Positions 1-8,100 of a DNA stretch of 64,000 bases are shown here, piece after piece. Made by a program: the position numbers and the translations under genes. This stretch comes from Nocardia pneumoniae NBRC 100136 (lineage in GTDB: Bacteria > Actinomycetota > Actinomycetes > Mycobacteriales > Mycobacteriaceae): assembly GCF_000308755.1 (NCBI RefSeq), contig NZ_BAGF01000148.1, positions 1 through 64,000 of the forward strand, read 5' to 3'. How positions within the stretch are numbered: position 1 is the stretch's first letter; each line of letters starts with the position of its first letter. The notes beneath the pieces are model-generated. The model was not told the origin of the DNA, ran no database searches, and worked only from the letters and a program-made list of their open reading frames with translations.

Positions 1-13
1 TAAGTTCGTAGTC

Positions 14-123
14 GTCCGGAGCTGGCGCTCTGGATGCCCAGGGCGGTGGGGTGTAGCTGATCACGGCATGCCGATGTTATGGCTCGGAAGGACTGGCTGC
101 CCCACCGCGCTGGACGCTCCGAC
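14..123 (+). ncRNA. Candidate IS110 bridge RNA (structured leader)
   Basis: The non-coding stretch before the IS110-type transposase folds into nested stems. A nine-pair perfect stem joins GCGGTGGGG (43-51) with CCCCACCGC (100-108). An outer stem joins GTCCGGAGC (14-22, one bulged C) with GCTCCGAC (116-123). An inner palindrome CGGCATGCCG lies at 64-73, and internal loops separate the stems. IS110-family elements are known to encode a bridge RNA with two guide loops next to the transposase, often upstream, so fold and location both fit. Exact ends, loop-to-target pairing and transcription are not established from this sequence. Confidence 0.5.
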
Positions 124-215
124 CGCTGATTGAGAGCTTCTGCGGGTTGTCGCTGGTTAGGGATCTGCCGGCGGGGTTGTCCACGGGCTTTAGCTGCGAT
201 GACAGGAGCAGGTGG

Positions 216-1430
216 GTGAGCGTTCGCCCGAAGATCTGGGTCGGGATAGATGTCGGTAAACAGTCGCATCACGCATGCGCGGTCGACGAAACCGGCAAGA
301 CGGTGTTCAGCCAGAAACTCGGAAACGACCAGGCCGCAATAGAAGCCGTGATCGCCCGCGCCGTGAAAGCGGCACCGCAGGTGCAGTGGGCCATCGATCT
401 GACCAGCCCGATGGCATTACTGCTGATCACCGTCTTGCTGGCCACCGAGCAATCGGTGACATATGTGCCAGGCCGGGTCGTGAGCACGATGACTCAAGGT
501 TTCCGCGGCGAAGGCAAAACCGACGCCCGTGATGCGCGGGTGATCGCCGAGACCGCCCGGATGCGGCGGGACCTGAACCGGGTCGACATGCCGAATGAGT
601 TGGTGGTCGGACTGACCCAGATAACCAGCTACCGCGCCGACCTCATGGCCGACTGGGTCGCCGGAGTCAACCGTCTCCGAGCCCTGCTCGGGTCAGTCTT
701 CCCCGCATTGGAGGCCGCATTCGACTACTCGAGCAGAACATCGCTGATCCTGGTCGCCGGCTTATGCACTCCCGCGGAGATCCGAGCCGCCGGAATCGAC
801 GGCGTCACAGCTCATCTCATCAGTCACGGCGCCTGGCGTCCCGGAATCGGAAAGGCCGCTGCCACCGCGGTTGCCGCGGCCGAGGGACAGAGCCTCACAC
901 TGTCCGGTGAGGCCGACACCGCCATGCTGGTGAAACGTATCGCAGCGAAGCTGCTCGACCTGAACCGCGAGATCAAGGACACCGACAAACTCATCTCGGC
1001 CCGGTTCCGGCAACACCCATGGGCGAAGATCATCGAGTCGATGCCCGGCATGGGCCCCAGCCTCGGCGCGGAATTCCTCGTCCAGACCGGCGGTGAACTG
1101 ACCAGATTCGCCAACTCGGGACGCCTGGCCTCCTACGCAGGCCTGGTGCCTGTTCCGCGCGACTCCGGCCGGGTCAGCGGAAACCTTCATCGCCCGAAAC
1201 GCTACAACCGGCGCCTACGTCGGGTGTTCTACATGGCCGCACTGTCCAGCCTGAAGGTCATCGACGGGCCATCGCGGCGGTTCTATCACAAGAAACGCAA
1301 CGAACGACTTATCCATACTCAAGCACTCCTGGCCCTGGCCAGACGACTCGTCGATGTTCTATGGGCATTGCTGCGCGACGGGCGCGAGTTCACCCTCGAA
1401 GCCCCCGCCCAGCTCGCCACTGCCGCTTGA
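216..1430 (+). CDS. IS110-family transposase (DEDD recombinase)
   Basis: The protein opens with a RuvC-like DEDD half (IWVGIDVGKQSHHACAVDE, then GEGKTDARDARVIAE near residues 110-125) and ends with the Transposase_20/IS116-type domain (ESMPGMGPSLGAEFL, then LASYAGLVPVPRDSG and RLRRVFYMAALSS). That two-domain order is diagnostic of IS110/IS1111 enzymes, which excise and insert DNA through a circular intermediate guided by a bridge RNA. The frame opens at a TTG at 147, but GTG 216 is preferred: it has AGGAG at 204-208 and homology to the family begins right after it. The product of about 404 residues is normal family length and looks intact. The leader upstream is strongly folded. Confidence 0.9.
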   Translation: MSVRPKIWVGIDVGKQSHHACAVDETGKTVFSQKLGNDQAAIEAVIARAVKAAPQVQWAIDLTSPMALLLITVLLATEQSVTYVPGRVVSTMTQGFRGEGKTDARDARVIAETARMRRDLNRVDMPNELVVGLTQITSYRADLMADWVAGVNRLRALLGSVFPALEAAFDYSSRTSLILVAGLCTPAEIRAAGIDGVTAHLISHGAWRPGIGKAAATAVAAAEGQSLTLSGEADTAMLVKRIAAKLLDLNREIKDTDKLISARFRQHPWAKIIESMPGMGPSLGAEFLVQTGGELTRFANSGRLASYAGLVPVPRDSGRVSGNLHRPKRYNRRLRRVFYMAALSSLKVIDGPSRRFYHKKRNERLIHTQALLALARRLVDVLWALLRDGREFTLEAPAQLATAA

Positions 1431-1452
1431 CACGGTCATTGAGAGTCCTTCC

Positions 1453-1471
1453 CGCTGAACTTCGTTCAGCG
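1453..1471. terminator. Perfect 8-bp hairpin after IS110 transposase
   Basis: CGCTGAAC-TTC-GTTCAGCG forms an eight-pair stem with a three-base loop 23 bases after the transposase stop. It may be an intrinsic terminator without a U-tract, common in actinomycetes, or part of the right end of the IS110 element. The rest of 1431-1572 holds nothing else I can identify. Confidence 0.45.
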
Positions 1472-1572
1472 CGTCAGGCCGCAAACACCGTTAGATCCAC
1501 AGTCCCGCCGCGTATACGCGAAAATCAAGCCCGTCGCTGCCTGCTCTACCTGCGGATAGGTTGTCTCTCGGC

Positions 1573-1926
1573 CTAACCGAAGTAGCTGATGTTGGTGGTT
1601 GTGTTCTGTGGCGGGTATCCGTGGGTGTGATAGGCGATCTGGAATGTAAGACCCGATCCATGCCACGTGACGGGGGACTGTTGGTCGTGTTCCACGTACA
1701 TGATGAATATCTCGTGCCCGCCCTGATACCAGTTGCTGTGGTGGCCTGGCTCGAGCACGAACAGCTCTTTGGGTACGTCTCGTTCTTGCCGGTACACCGA
1801 GACATGCATGCCGGTGTCGTTGAACAGTTGGTAGTTGCCGCCGCGCTCGGCGGGCTCCTCCGGGGACGGGGGCGTCGACGGCAGAGACACGGTCTTCTGC
1901 TTGAGCTCCATGTTGGTTCGAGTCAC
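1573..1926 (-). CDS. Hypothetical 117-aa protein
   Basis: A compact soluble protein with many aromatic residues and histidines (LEPGHHSNWYQGG, VEHDQQSPVTWHG) and no signal peptide or membrane segment. I do not recognise the family; the spacing of H, W and Y residues suggests a small beta-rich fold. The start is well supported: the GTG at 1926 has AGGAGG at 1932-1937 five bases upstream. It is monocistronic, converging on the IS110 element, with the IS3 element behind it, so it is a lone cargo-like gene between two mobile elements. Confidence 0.65.
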   Translation of the reverse strand: MTRTNMELKQKTVSLPSTPPSPEEPAERGGNYQLFNDTGMHVSVYRQERDVPKELFVLEPGHHSNWYQGGHEIFIMYVEHDQQSPVTWHGSGLTFQIAYHTHGYPPQNTTTNISYFG

Positions 1927-1954
1927 TTGCGCCTCCTTCAGGTCGTGCGGTCGC

Positions 1955-1960
1955 TGTATA
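1955..1960 (-). promoter_or_regulatory. Possible -10 element for the 117-aa gene
   Basis: Read on the minus strand this is TATACA, about 28 bases before the GTG start and upstream of the Shine-Dalgarno. No convincing -35 box is visible. The rest of the stretch up to the IS3 end (to 2194) shows no other feature. Confidence 0.25.
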
Positions 1961-2261
1961 AGGAATCAGTGGCGCGGACACGGCCGGATAGCGCTGATGC
2001 CCGCGCTGTTCGTCGTGAAGACCTGGTCGAACAAGTCACAGAAGTAGTGACCAGAGGTGGCTACGGACGCATTGCTGTTCAGTAGTGCAAGTATGAGCAC
2101 TGATCGGGACGTGATTCGCCCAATTCGGATAAATACTGCCGTGACCAGCGGATAGGTTGTCTACCCGCCCCCTGACTCCTCCCCCACCTTCCTCTGGGGT
2201 TCCCCTGAAGTAGTGGACATCCGAGATAGCGGGACCGATGGTCCCTGGAAGGATGTTCCCT

Positions 2262-2596
2262 ATGCCTCGTCCGCGTCGATCGTATTCGCCTGAGTATCGG
2301 GTGGAAGCGGCGCATCGGGTGATCGATTCCGGTCGTTCGGTGCGTGAGGTCGCCCGTGAGCTGGACGTGCACGATAATCTGCTGCATACGTGGGTGCGTG
2401 ACGAGCGGCGCCGGATGGCTGCGGCCGGACAGAATGGCACCGGTGGCCGAGAACCGGATGGTGTTGGGGGCCAATCGCTTTCGGCTGATGAACGTGCCGA
2501 GCTGGTCAGGTTGCGGGCGAAGGTGGCCGACAGGCGAAAGATATCGCGTTTCTGGAAAAAGCCTCGGCGTACTTTGCGGCACGGCATCCAAAGTGA
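2262..2596 (+). pseudogene. IS3 OrfA (HTH_Tnp_1), frameshifted
   Basis: From ATG 2262 the frame encodes the usual helix-turn-helix of IS3 OrfA (YSPEYRVEAAHRVIDSGRS, then VAREL..HDNLLHTWVRDE). After AKVAD near 2530 the frame stops resembling OrfA, but another frame resumes at 2534 with AKDIAFLEKASAYFAARHPK and a stop at 2594-2596, the normal OrfA end. A one-base indel at about 2531-2534 therefore splits the gene. The restored end frame stands in the usual -1 relation to orfB. Unless this is a sequencing error, normal OrfA cannot be made, and the element is probably not self-mobile. Confidence 0.75.
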
Positions 2597-2610
2597 GCAG
2601 GTTCGAGCTC

Positions 2611-3483
2611 ATGGCGGCGGAGTGCGCCGACCACGATGTGTGCCGGATGGCCGAACTGCTCGGCGTCTCGGCCTCCGGCTACTACCGGTTCCTGCAGGTG
2701 CGTGCTGCACCGGAGCCGTCGCCGCGGCTGCAGCGGCGCCGGGATCTGGAAGTGAAAATCCTTGCCCACCACCGGGCCTCACACGGTATCTACGGGTCGC
2801 CGCGCATCACCGCCGACCTGCACGCCGAGGGCGAGCGGGTGTCGAAGAACACCGTCGCGGCGATCATGGCCGATCTCGGGATCGAGGGCATCAGCCCGCG
2901 CTCGTTCAAGACCACCACCGTGGTTGATCCGGTCGCGGAGTTCCCGCCGGACCTGGTCGGGCGCCGCTTCGACCGCGGCCGCCCGGATCTGGTGTGGTCA
3001 TCGGATATCACGTACCTGACCTGCGGCGAGGGTGACATGTTCCTGTGCGCGATCCGCGACGAGCACTCCCGGCGCGCGCTGGGCTGGGCCGTCGCCGACC
3101 ACATGCGCGCCGAGCTCGTCATCACCGCGGTGGACCGGGCGGTGTTCGTGCGTGGTGGTCGCTGCCGATCGACGATTCTGCACAGCGACCGGGGGACCCA
3201 ATACACCGCGCAAGCCACCGCTGCCGCCTGCGCCCGCCACGGCCTGATCCGCTCCGCCGGCGCCACCGGCATATGCTGGGACAACGCCGGCGCGGAGAGC
3301 CTGTGGTCGAGCTTCAAGCACGAATGCTACTACCGGCACACCTACACCATGAAGTCCGAACTCGTTGCCGCAGTTGACGATTGGATGCACTTCTACAATC
3401 ATCAGCGGCGGCACTCCGCCATCGGGATGCTCCCACCCATCGACTACGAGCGATCCCTCAACGCCGCCCCCGAAGCAAGCTAA
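2611..3483 (+). CDS. IS3-family OrfB transposase (rve integrase)
   Basis: From ATG 2611 the protein runs 290 residues. It starts with the HTH_21 region (LLGVSASGYYRF, HGIYGSPRI) followed by a DDE integrase core: WSSDITYL carries the first Asp, LHSDRGTQYTA the second, and DNAGAESLWSSFKHE the Glu. It ends with YNHQRRHSAIGMLPPIDYE, the standard IS3 tail. The reading frame upstream is open, as expected for synthesis as an OrfAB fusion by -1 frameshifting. The core is intact even though orfA is damaged. Confidence 0.92.
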   Translation: MAAECADHDVCRMAELLGVSASGYYRFLQVRAAPEPSPRLQRRRDLEVKILAHHRASHGIYGSPRITADLHAEGERVSKNTVAAIMADLGIEGISPRSFKTTTVVDPVAEFPPDLVGRRFDRGRPDLVWSSDITYLTCGEGDMFLCAIRDEHSRRALGWAVADHMRAELVITAVDRAVFVRGGRCRSTILHSDRGTQYTAQATAAACARHGLIRSAGATGICWDNAGAESLWSSFKHECYYRHTYTMKSELVAAVDDWMHFYNHQRRHSAIGMLPPIDYERSLNAAPEAS

Positions 3484-3511
3484 CCGCGTCCACTTTTTCG
3501 GGGGAACCCCA

Positions 3512-3846
3512 GACTCACGATTCTCTACGACGGTCAATTCTTCGATGATGTGCCGGTCGAGCGCTTCCACGCCGCCTTACAGGCCGAGGGCTGCAGCGAG
3601 TTCGACCGGCCCGGATCAACCTGCCCGCTCAATCTCCTGCCGCTCTTCCAAGAGCCAGATCCGCTGTTCCCGGCGTTCACTGGCAAGCTGGCCTACGCCC
3701 CCGGTGACTACCCGCGGGCGGAAGCGCTGCACCACGCAACTCTCAAGCTCCCCGTTTGGCATCGTGACGAGGACCTGCCGCTCGTCGACCGCTACATCGA
3801 AGCGCTCTACAAAGTGATCACCCACCACGCCGACCTGAAAGGATAA
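3512..3846 (+). pseudogene. 3' remnant of DegT/DnrJ/EryC1/StrS-type aminotransferase
   Basis: In frame from the IS3 edge, this encodes the C-terminal end of a PLP-dependent sugar aminotransferase: VPVERFHAALQAEG, then PLFQEP and PGDYPRAEALHHATL. This matches the usual tail where the small domain closes over the active site. The large domain with the PLP lysine is missing, cut off at 3511. The longest piece with a start codon is GTG 3550-3846. The Nudix gene begins seven bases after the stop, so the two were probably one operon, perhaps the edge of a lost sugar-nucleotide or natural-product cluster. Confidence 0.7.
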
Positions 3847-3852
3847 GGCTCG

Positions 3853-4293
3853 ATGATCGAGACAACACTGCTGGAGAAGTTGACGAGGGAAGCCGACCGG
3901 GACGACGTGCAACAACTCGTCGTCGGTGCCGTCGTCCAGCACGGCGGCAAAGTCCTCCTGCTGCAACGTCCCGCCGATGATTTCATGGGTGGAATCTGGG
4001 AACTTCCGAGTGGGAAGGTCGATCCCGGCGAAGCCATCGACCAAGCCCTGATCCGGGAAGTCAAGGAAGAGACCGGCCTCGACGTCACCGCCATCACGAA
4101 CTACCTCGGCGAGTTCGACTACCAGTCCGGCAGTGGCAAGAAGAGCCGGCAGTTCAACTTCACCGTCGATGTCGATCATGCCGAGCCCGTGGAACTGACC
4201 GAACACGACGCCTACACCTGGACCAGCCTGGCCGAGGAACCGCCTGTCACCGATGCCGTGAAGCAGGTTCTGGCGCGGTACCGGGAGAGCTGA
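3853..4293 (+). CDS. Nudix hydrolase
   Basis: A 146-residue single-domain protein with a complete Nudix box at about residues 53-75 (GKVDPGEAIDQALIREVKEE then TGLD), which binds Mg2+ and positions the pyrophosphate for cleavage of a nucleoside-diphosphate-linked substrate. The preceding strand pattern (VVGAVVQHGGKVLLLQRP, GGIWELPSGK) is typical of the MutT/ADP-ribose branch. The substrate cannot be told from sequence. It starts seven bases after the aminotransferase remnant and is followed by a terminator-like hairpin. Confidence 0.88.
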   Translation: MIETTLLEKLTREADRDDVQQLVVGAVVQHGGKVLLLQRPADDFMGGIWELPSGKVDPGEAIDQALIREVKEETGLDVTAITNYLGEFDYQSGSGKKSRQFNFTVDVDHAEPVELTEHDAYTWTSLAEEPPVTDAVKQVLARYRES

Positions 4294-4341
4294 CCGCATA
4301 GTCGAGTCGGCCGCGCCGACGGGTACTACTGACAGTCTCCG

Positions 4342-4383
4342 CAACGTCAACAGCCCGCTCCCGAAATCGGGCGGGCTACGTTG
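4342..4383 (+). terminator. Rho-independent-like terminator after the Nudix gene
   Basis: CAACGT...ACGTTG flanks a GC-rich core AGCCCG-CTCCCGAAATCGGG-CGGGCT. The inner CCCGA/TCGGG and the outer arms can stack into one long hairpin. There is no clear T-run, as is common in actinomycetes. It lies about 50 bases after the Nudix stop. Confidence 0.6.
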
Positions 4384-4449
4384 ATGGTGCAGTCCCTACT
4401 AGTCATCTAGCTGACCATCACCCACAGCGCGGCCATCCGGGCCGCCCCG

Positions 4450-4890
4450 TTGCGGCCTCACTACCCGCGTGGCGCGGTGGCCGACTTCTCCTTGTTCGTC
4501 TGGCAGACCAAGCCGTGCGGAGTCCAACGGCTAGCCGAGATCCTGGGCGAGCAGGGCCGCTGGAACGGCAAGGGCTATCGGCTTATCGATTCCTATGCCC
4601 GCGACCTGCTCTGTCGCGCCCGGATCGAGCACGTCAAGAGTGCGCCTCAACTCATGGCGATGATCAACGAGATGACTGCAGTGCAGCGCCGCGCCACGTT
4701 GCGAGGCGTCATCGGCGGTGATGGGATCCGGATAGTCCGTGGCAGCTCGGAACAAATACGTATCTACCAGGATGATGGCCCCCTGGCCGACGTCATAACA
4801 ATCCTCGGCTACTTCTGTGGTTACCGGCCAAGCGTCCTCAAGCGCGAGGTCGAGGGGTTGCGGGGTACGAAAGCAGAGGCATGCATCTGA
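4450..4890 (+). CDS. Hypothetical 146-aa protein, possibly 5'-truncated
   Basis: The frame is open from just after a TAG at about 4409 and has a TTG at 4450 as its first start; no convincing Shine-Dalgarno precedes it. The product is soluble, with a helical middle (RLAEILGEQGRW, AMINEMTAVQRRATLRGVI) and no family I recognise. Codon use looks coding through residue 135. The weak start and the nearby mobile elements suggest the surviving 3' part of a longer gene, but it could be an intact small gene. The following 4891-5112 holds no feature I can support. Confidence 0.4.
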   Translation: MRPHYPRGAVADFSLFVWQTKPCGVQRLAEILGEQGRWNGKGYRLIDSYARDLLCRARIEHVKSAPQLMAMINEMTAVQRRATLRGVIGGDGIRIVRGSSEQIRIYQDDGPLADVITILGYFCGYRPSVLKREVEGLRGTKAEACI

Positions 4891-5112
4891 AGATTACTCT
4901 CTGCCGCCCAAGAGCGTCCCCCGGTCGCCAACCTAAGCGTTCCCTCGGGACAATGACGGTGTGGTGCCCCACTACCGAATTAGGGAGCTGGACAGCACGA
5001 TTCGGAAAGAATCCGGTGCTCACTGCCCACAAGGACCGTAGGGGATGATGCCGGTCATGTGTATTCGGGGGCGACTCTCAGCACTGGGCGCCGGACTACT
5101 GGCATTGGACGT

Positions 5113-6333
5113 CTATCCTTCATCAGCGGCGAGTGTGCCGTGCCAACCCGGGAGTTCAAATTTGGGCGCCTCGTCCTCCTCGTCATATGGTCTCAGTATT
5201 GCGTTGTACATTCGCCACAAGTTCCCTTCTCGTTCAAGGTTTCCCGTGACCTCCACTTCCGTCCCATCCTCATGCGCAACCAATGCTGCGTGATATTGTT
5301 CGACACTATCAATCGTAACTCGCACCTTATTTGCGGAATATCCTTTTGCGACGTCTATTCCAACAGTGCCAGGCTGGTCAGCCTCCGTACGACTCAGCAG
5401 GTGCACTGTACCGATAATCGTGTGGCGTCGGCTTCCGGATTCGTCTTCCATCAGGTGAGACGACACACGTCGAAGGACTTCCGAATCTTCCGATTCAAAA
5501 GAAAATTCTCGTTTACGAACTGCACCGGTCTCGCCATACTGAGCAAGTTCGAAAGTAATGTTCGACTCTATTGCGCTCGCAGTCGCCGACGAAAGCGCTT
5601 TGGTCAATTCGTATGATACTCCGCTTGAGACGCCGTCGACGAAGCCGGATATGTCGGAACTACGGCGGAAGTGCCGCAATGCATCTGTTACCGCCTCGAT
5701 GGAGCCGATAATCGCATTGGTGACATCCCTGGTATAGGCATAGTCGACGTTCGGTATTCCGATGGTGTCAGCTTTCAAAGAATGTAATGGGATCGCCTCC
5801 GAAGTAGGAGTGTATGCCGACAGCACGTAGCTTCCTGGTTCCGTTTGCCCCATCATCACCGTATCCAAAAACCGGTGCGCGAACTGCCCGTACAGATTTC
5901 TGTATTGCCGACGCTTGCCCTTGAAGGACTTTGCCCCCGAAAGAATGATGTTACGTGCGCTAAGCACGAAATCCTCACCCTCACGCCAAGGTATCATTCC
6001 CTTCGGGGCGCCGGTTTCCTTCCGCAACTTCAGAACATCCATTGCACCCACAACCAGCTTAGGTGAAATTCCCCGACGCCATGTTTCCAACCAATGACCT
6101 CGACTCAGAAAACGGACAACACCTAACATATCGTCGCGATACGATGGCGAGTCGGTGTCAAGGGGAACGATGACCATTTGGGAATGCCGAGAAACTTCCC
6201 CAGGCTCCCGCAGGCGGGCGTACTCGCCCGTTCGGCCTCCGGCATACTGCCAGCCGATTGCTTCGAGGGCCACGGTGAGTCGATGCGGATCTTCTAGGGC
6301 TGCCCGCTCATCGGCTTCCAACTCAGAGTCCAT
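5113..6333 (-). CDS. Unknown 406-aa protein paired with DUF4365-like gene
   Basis: A soluble protein without signal peptide or membrane helix. The N-terminal half contains WLETWRRGISPKLVVGAMDV; the middle is helical (FVDGVSSGVSYELTKALSSA); the last 120 residues alternate beta strands and look like a small barrel (VRVTIDSVEQYHAALVAHED, EVEVTGNLEREG). I cannot assign a family. The ATG at 6333 lies inside the end of the upstream gene (11-base overlap), so the two are translationally coupled and probably work together. Base composition differs from its surroundings: in the 60 bases 5461-5520 I count 26 G+C (43 per cent), which points to recent acquisition. Confidence 0.7.
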   Translation of the reverse strand: MDSELEADERAALEDPHRLTVALEAIGWQYAGGRTGEYARLREPGEVSRHSQMVIVPLDTDSPSYRDDMLGVVRFLSRGHWLETWRRGISPKLVVGAMDVLKLRKETGAPKGMIPWREGEDFVLSARNIILSGAKSFKGKRRQYRNLYGQFAHRFLDTVMMGQTEPGSYVLSAYTPTSEAIPLHSLKADTIGIPNVDYAYTRDVTNAIIGSIEAVTDALRHFRRSSDISGFVDGVSSGVSYELTKALSSATASAIESNITFELAQYGETGAVRKREFSFESEDSEVLRRVSSHLMEDESGSRRHTIIGTVHLLSRTEADQPGTVGIDVAKGYSANKVRVTIDSVEQYHAALVAHEDGTEVEVTGNLEREGNLWRMYNAILRPYDEEDEAPKFELPGWHGTLAADEG

Positions 6334-6856
6334 TGAGATTCCCGTCGGCCTCGAGCTTGTCCATGATCTTTGTGAGTGCTAGAGCATCGAACACATTTCG
6401 CGTCGGAATCTTAATTGACGGCTTGGAAACCTCCGGCACAGCCACTCCTTCCAGGTTTATCCAGTAGCAGCAGTGCTTCATGTCAAGATTCTGATGTGTC
6501 GCCTTGGTCCACTCAGCTTGAATTGGCGTTGTACACATCACGATTAGGATCTTTTTCGGCGTACCCCTGAGTTGAGCAACCATCTGCATGTCACGACGCG
6601 TGTTGAAGCGATACGGAAAAGTCACCTTAGAGGGGTCAGGCTTGCTCAGCGTGGTGTTCTTCATCTGGACCAAGATGCTGACCTCCTCGAGGAGTAAATC
6701 AGGTTGGCGAGTGATGAGCGCGTCCACACCGTTCTGGTCGCGGGGAAGGAACTGACAGGTACATCCAGCGGTAGCCGCGACCCCTGCAACATACCCCTCC
6801 TGGAGTTGCTCCATGCAGTCTGTGAACGTGCGTTCGATAACTGGAACGACGGACAT
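6323..6856 (-). CDS. DUF4365-like (PD-(D/E)XK-type) protein
   Basis: About 177 residues from ATG 6856; a GTG ten codons upstream at 6886 is possible, but the ATG has GGTAGGGGG just before it. The arrangement E...G..AGVAATAG..C, DQNGVDALI, then SILVQMKNTT resembles the DUF4365 family. There the Asp after the glycine and the QxK strand (here VQMKN) form a PD-(D/E)XK-like nuclease core. DUF4365 proteins occur singly or fused in anti-phage and other mobile loci. It is the first gene of a two-gene overlapping operon with lower GC than its neighbours. Nuclease activity is inference. Confidence 0.6.
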   Translation of the reverse strand: MSVVPVIERTFTDCMEQLQEGYVAGVAATAGCTCQFLPRDQNGVDALITRQPDLLLEEVSILVQMKNTTLSKPDPSKVTFPYRFNTRRDMQMVAQLRGTPKKILIVMCTTPIQAEWTKATHQNLDMKHCCYWINLEGVAVPEVSKPSIKIPTRNVFDALALTKIMDKLEADGNLNGL

Positions 6857-7166
6857 GCGGCCCCCTACCTCGCTCAACCTCTTCACAACGACGCTTCGAC
6901 CCAGGACCGTTGCGTGTTACTGCAATGGCTTCGCAACCGACCTGGCCATGTGTTAAGGGTAGTTTGCAGCGAGTGGATCTGTGCGGTTCTCGCTCATGAA
7001 CTCGCGGTTCAGCTTTCGTGCGGCCTCGTGCATGGGGTGAGAACACAGCTGGCCTTGTGTGTGGTGGCGTGCACATGCCGGGGCTGGCTTACCAACCTGC
7101 CCTATAGGGCACAGGCGAGGGGGTGGGTGCCGCTGTGGCAGGTCGAGCCGGTGGAGGTCGGGCGTT
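6857..7166. other. Intergenic region between divergent genes
   Basis: This stretch separates the minus-strand DUF4365-like operon from the plus-strand aldolase gene and must carry both promoters. I see no strong hexamers, repeats or small coding frames in it. Confidence 0.4.
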
Positions 7167-8096
7167 GTGGATTCTGTGATCGTTGCTGTGGTCACGCCGT
7201 TTCAGGTTTCTGGTGCGGTGGACTTCGCGGCGTTGACGGACTATTTGGAGTTGCTCGCCGGTGCAGGTGTGGGCACGATTTTGGTGAACGGGACGAGCGG
7301 GGAGTTCGCCAGCCTCACCCTGGGTGAGCGGCGGTCGGTTGTCGAGCACTGCCGTAGTGGGTGGGCGGGAACGTTGATTGCGCATGTCGGTGCGACGGCG
7401 GTGGCCGATGTTCGTGCGGCGGCTCGTCATGCCCAGGAGTATGTCGATGGGTTGGCGGTGATCGCTCCGTATTTCTTCGCCGACGCACCCGAGTCAGGGG
7501 TGGAGCAGTTCTTCGGGCAGGCGATGGCCGATGTCGAAGTGCCGTGGCTGGTGTACAACTTCCCGCGCCACACCGGCAACCCAGTCACCCCGGCTATGGT
7601 GGCGCGGTTGGCGGGGGAGCATCCACTGTTGATGGGGGTCAAGGACTCCGGCAAGGATCTCGCCGTCGCCCGAGCCTACAAGACCACCTGTCCGTGGCTG
7701 TCGGTGTTCGTGGGCGATGATCGCGCTCCGGCGCGGCTGGGCGAACTCGGACTGGACGGGATCGTCACCGGCGCCGGCGGCCCGGTCGCCGAGCTGCCGG
7801 TCGCGATCACCGCAGCCTCCGCTGCTGGCGATGAAGCCTCTGCGAGCCGCTGGCAGCGGGTCTTCGACACCTACAGCGACACCCGCAAGGCGATGGGGTT
7901 GTCGGACATCGCGTTTGCCAAGGCCGCGACCGCAGCGCGGCTACCGGGGTTCCCGCTGGCGGTGCGGGCGCCGCTGATCGCCGCAGATGCGCAGCAGCGC
8001 CTCGGCATCGACCGGTTGCTGCACGATGAGACGCTGCCCGCGATCGAGACGTTGCGCGCCTCTCGGCGTTCAATCGCCACCCCTGGGAGCGTGTGA
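7167..8096 (+). CDS. Dihydrodipicolinate synthase-family (DapA/NanA-type) aldolase
   Basis: A 309-residue TIM-barrel lyase. NGTSGEFASLTLGER carries the GTSGE substrate-carboxylate loop, LVYNFPRHTG the catalytic Tyr, and MGVKDSGKD the Schiff-base Lys. The family condenses or cleaves pyruvate-derived aldols; DapA itself acts in lysine and diaminopimelate synthesis. Divergence from DapA and the isolated context suggest a catabolic or accessory aldolase rather than the housekeeping enzyme. Start choice: the frame is open from 7059, but GTG 7167 has GGAGG at 7153-7157 and begins exactly where similarity does. Confidence 0.85.
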   Translation: MDSVIVAVVTPFQVSGAVDFAALTDYLELLAGAGVGTILVNGTSGEFASLTLGERRSVVEHCRSGWAGTLIAHVGATAVADVRAAARHAQEYVDGLAVIAPYFFADAPESGVEQFFGQAMADVEVPWLVYNFPRHTGNPVTPAMVARLAGEHPLLMGVKDSGKDLAVARAYKTTCPWLSVFVGDDRAPARLGELGLDGIVTGAGGPVAELPVAITAASAAGDEASASRWQRVFDTYSDTRKAMGLSDIAFAKAATAARLPGFPLAVRAPLIAADAQQRLGIDRLLHDETLPAIETLRASRRSIATPGSV

Positions 8097-8100
8097 CCGT

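Larger units (their letters stand above)
2195..3511 (+). mobile_element. Complete IS3-family element with terminal inverted repeats
   Basis: The left end (2195-2218) begins TGGGGTTCCCC and ends AGTGGAC. The right end (3488-3511) is its imperfect reverse complement, with about 20 of 24 positions matching. Between them lie orfA and orfB in the arrangement typical of IS3 elements, for a total of 1317 bp. I see no matching 3-4 bp direct repeat at the two outer edges. The right edge runs straight into the 3' part of an aminotransferase gene whose 5' part is absent on the left, so the element has probably taken part in a deletion or rearrangement since insertion. Confidence 0.9.

Noticed and set aside
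147..215. TTG 147 as start of the IS110 transposase
   Set aside because: No ribosome site, and the extra 23 residues do not resemble the family; GTG 216 with AGGAG is better.
1561..2085. Plus-strand frame of 174 codons opposite the 117-residue gene
   Set aside because: The minus-strand gene has a strong Shine-Dalgarno and natural composition; the plus frame is its shadow.
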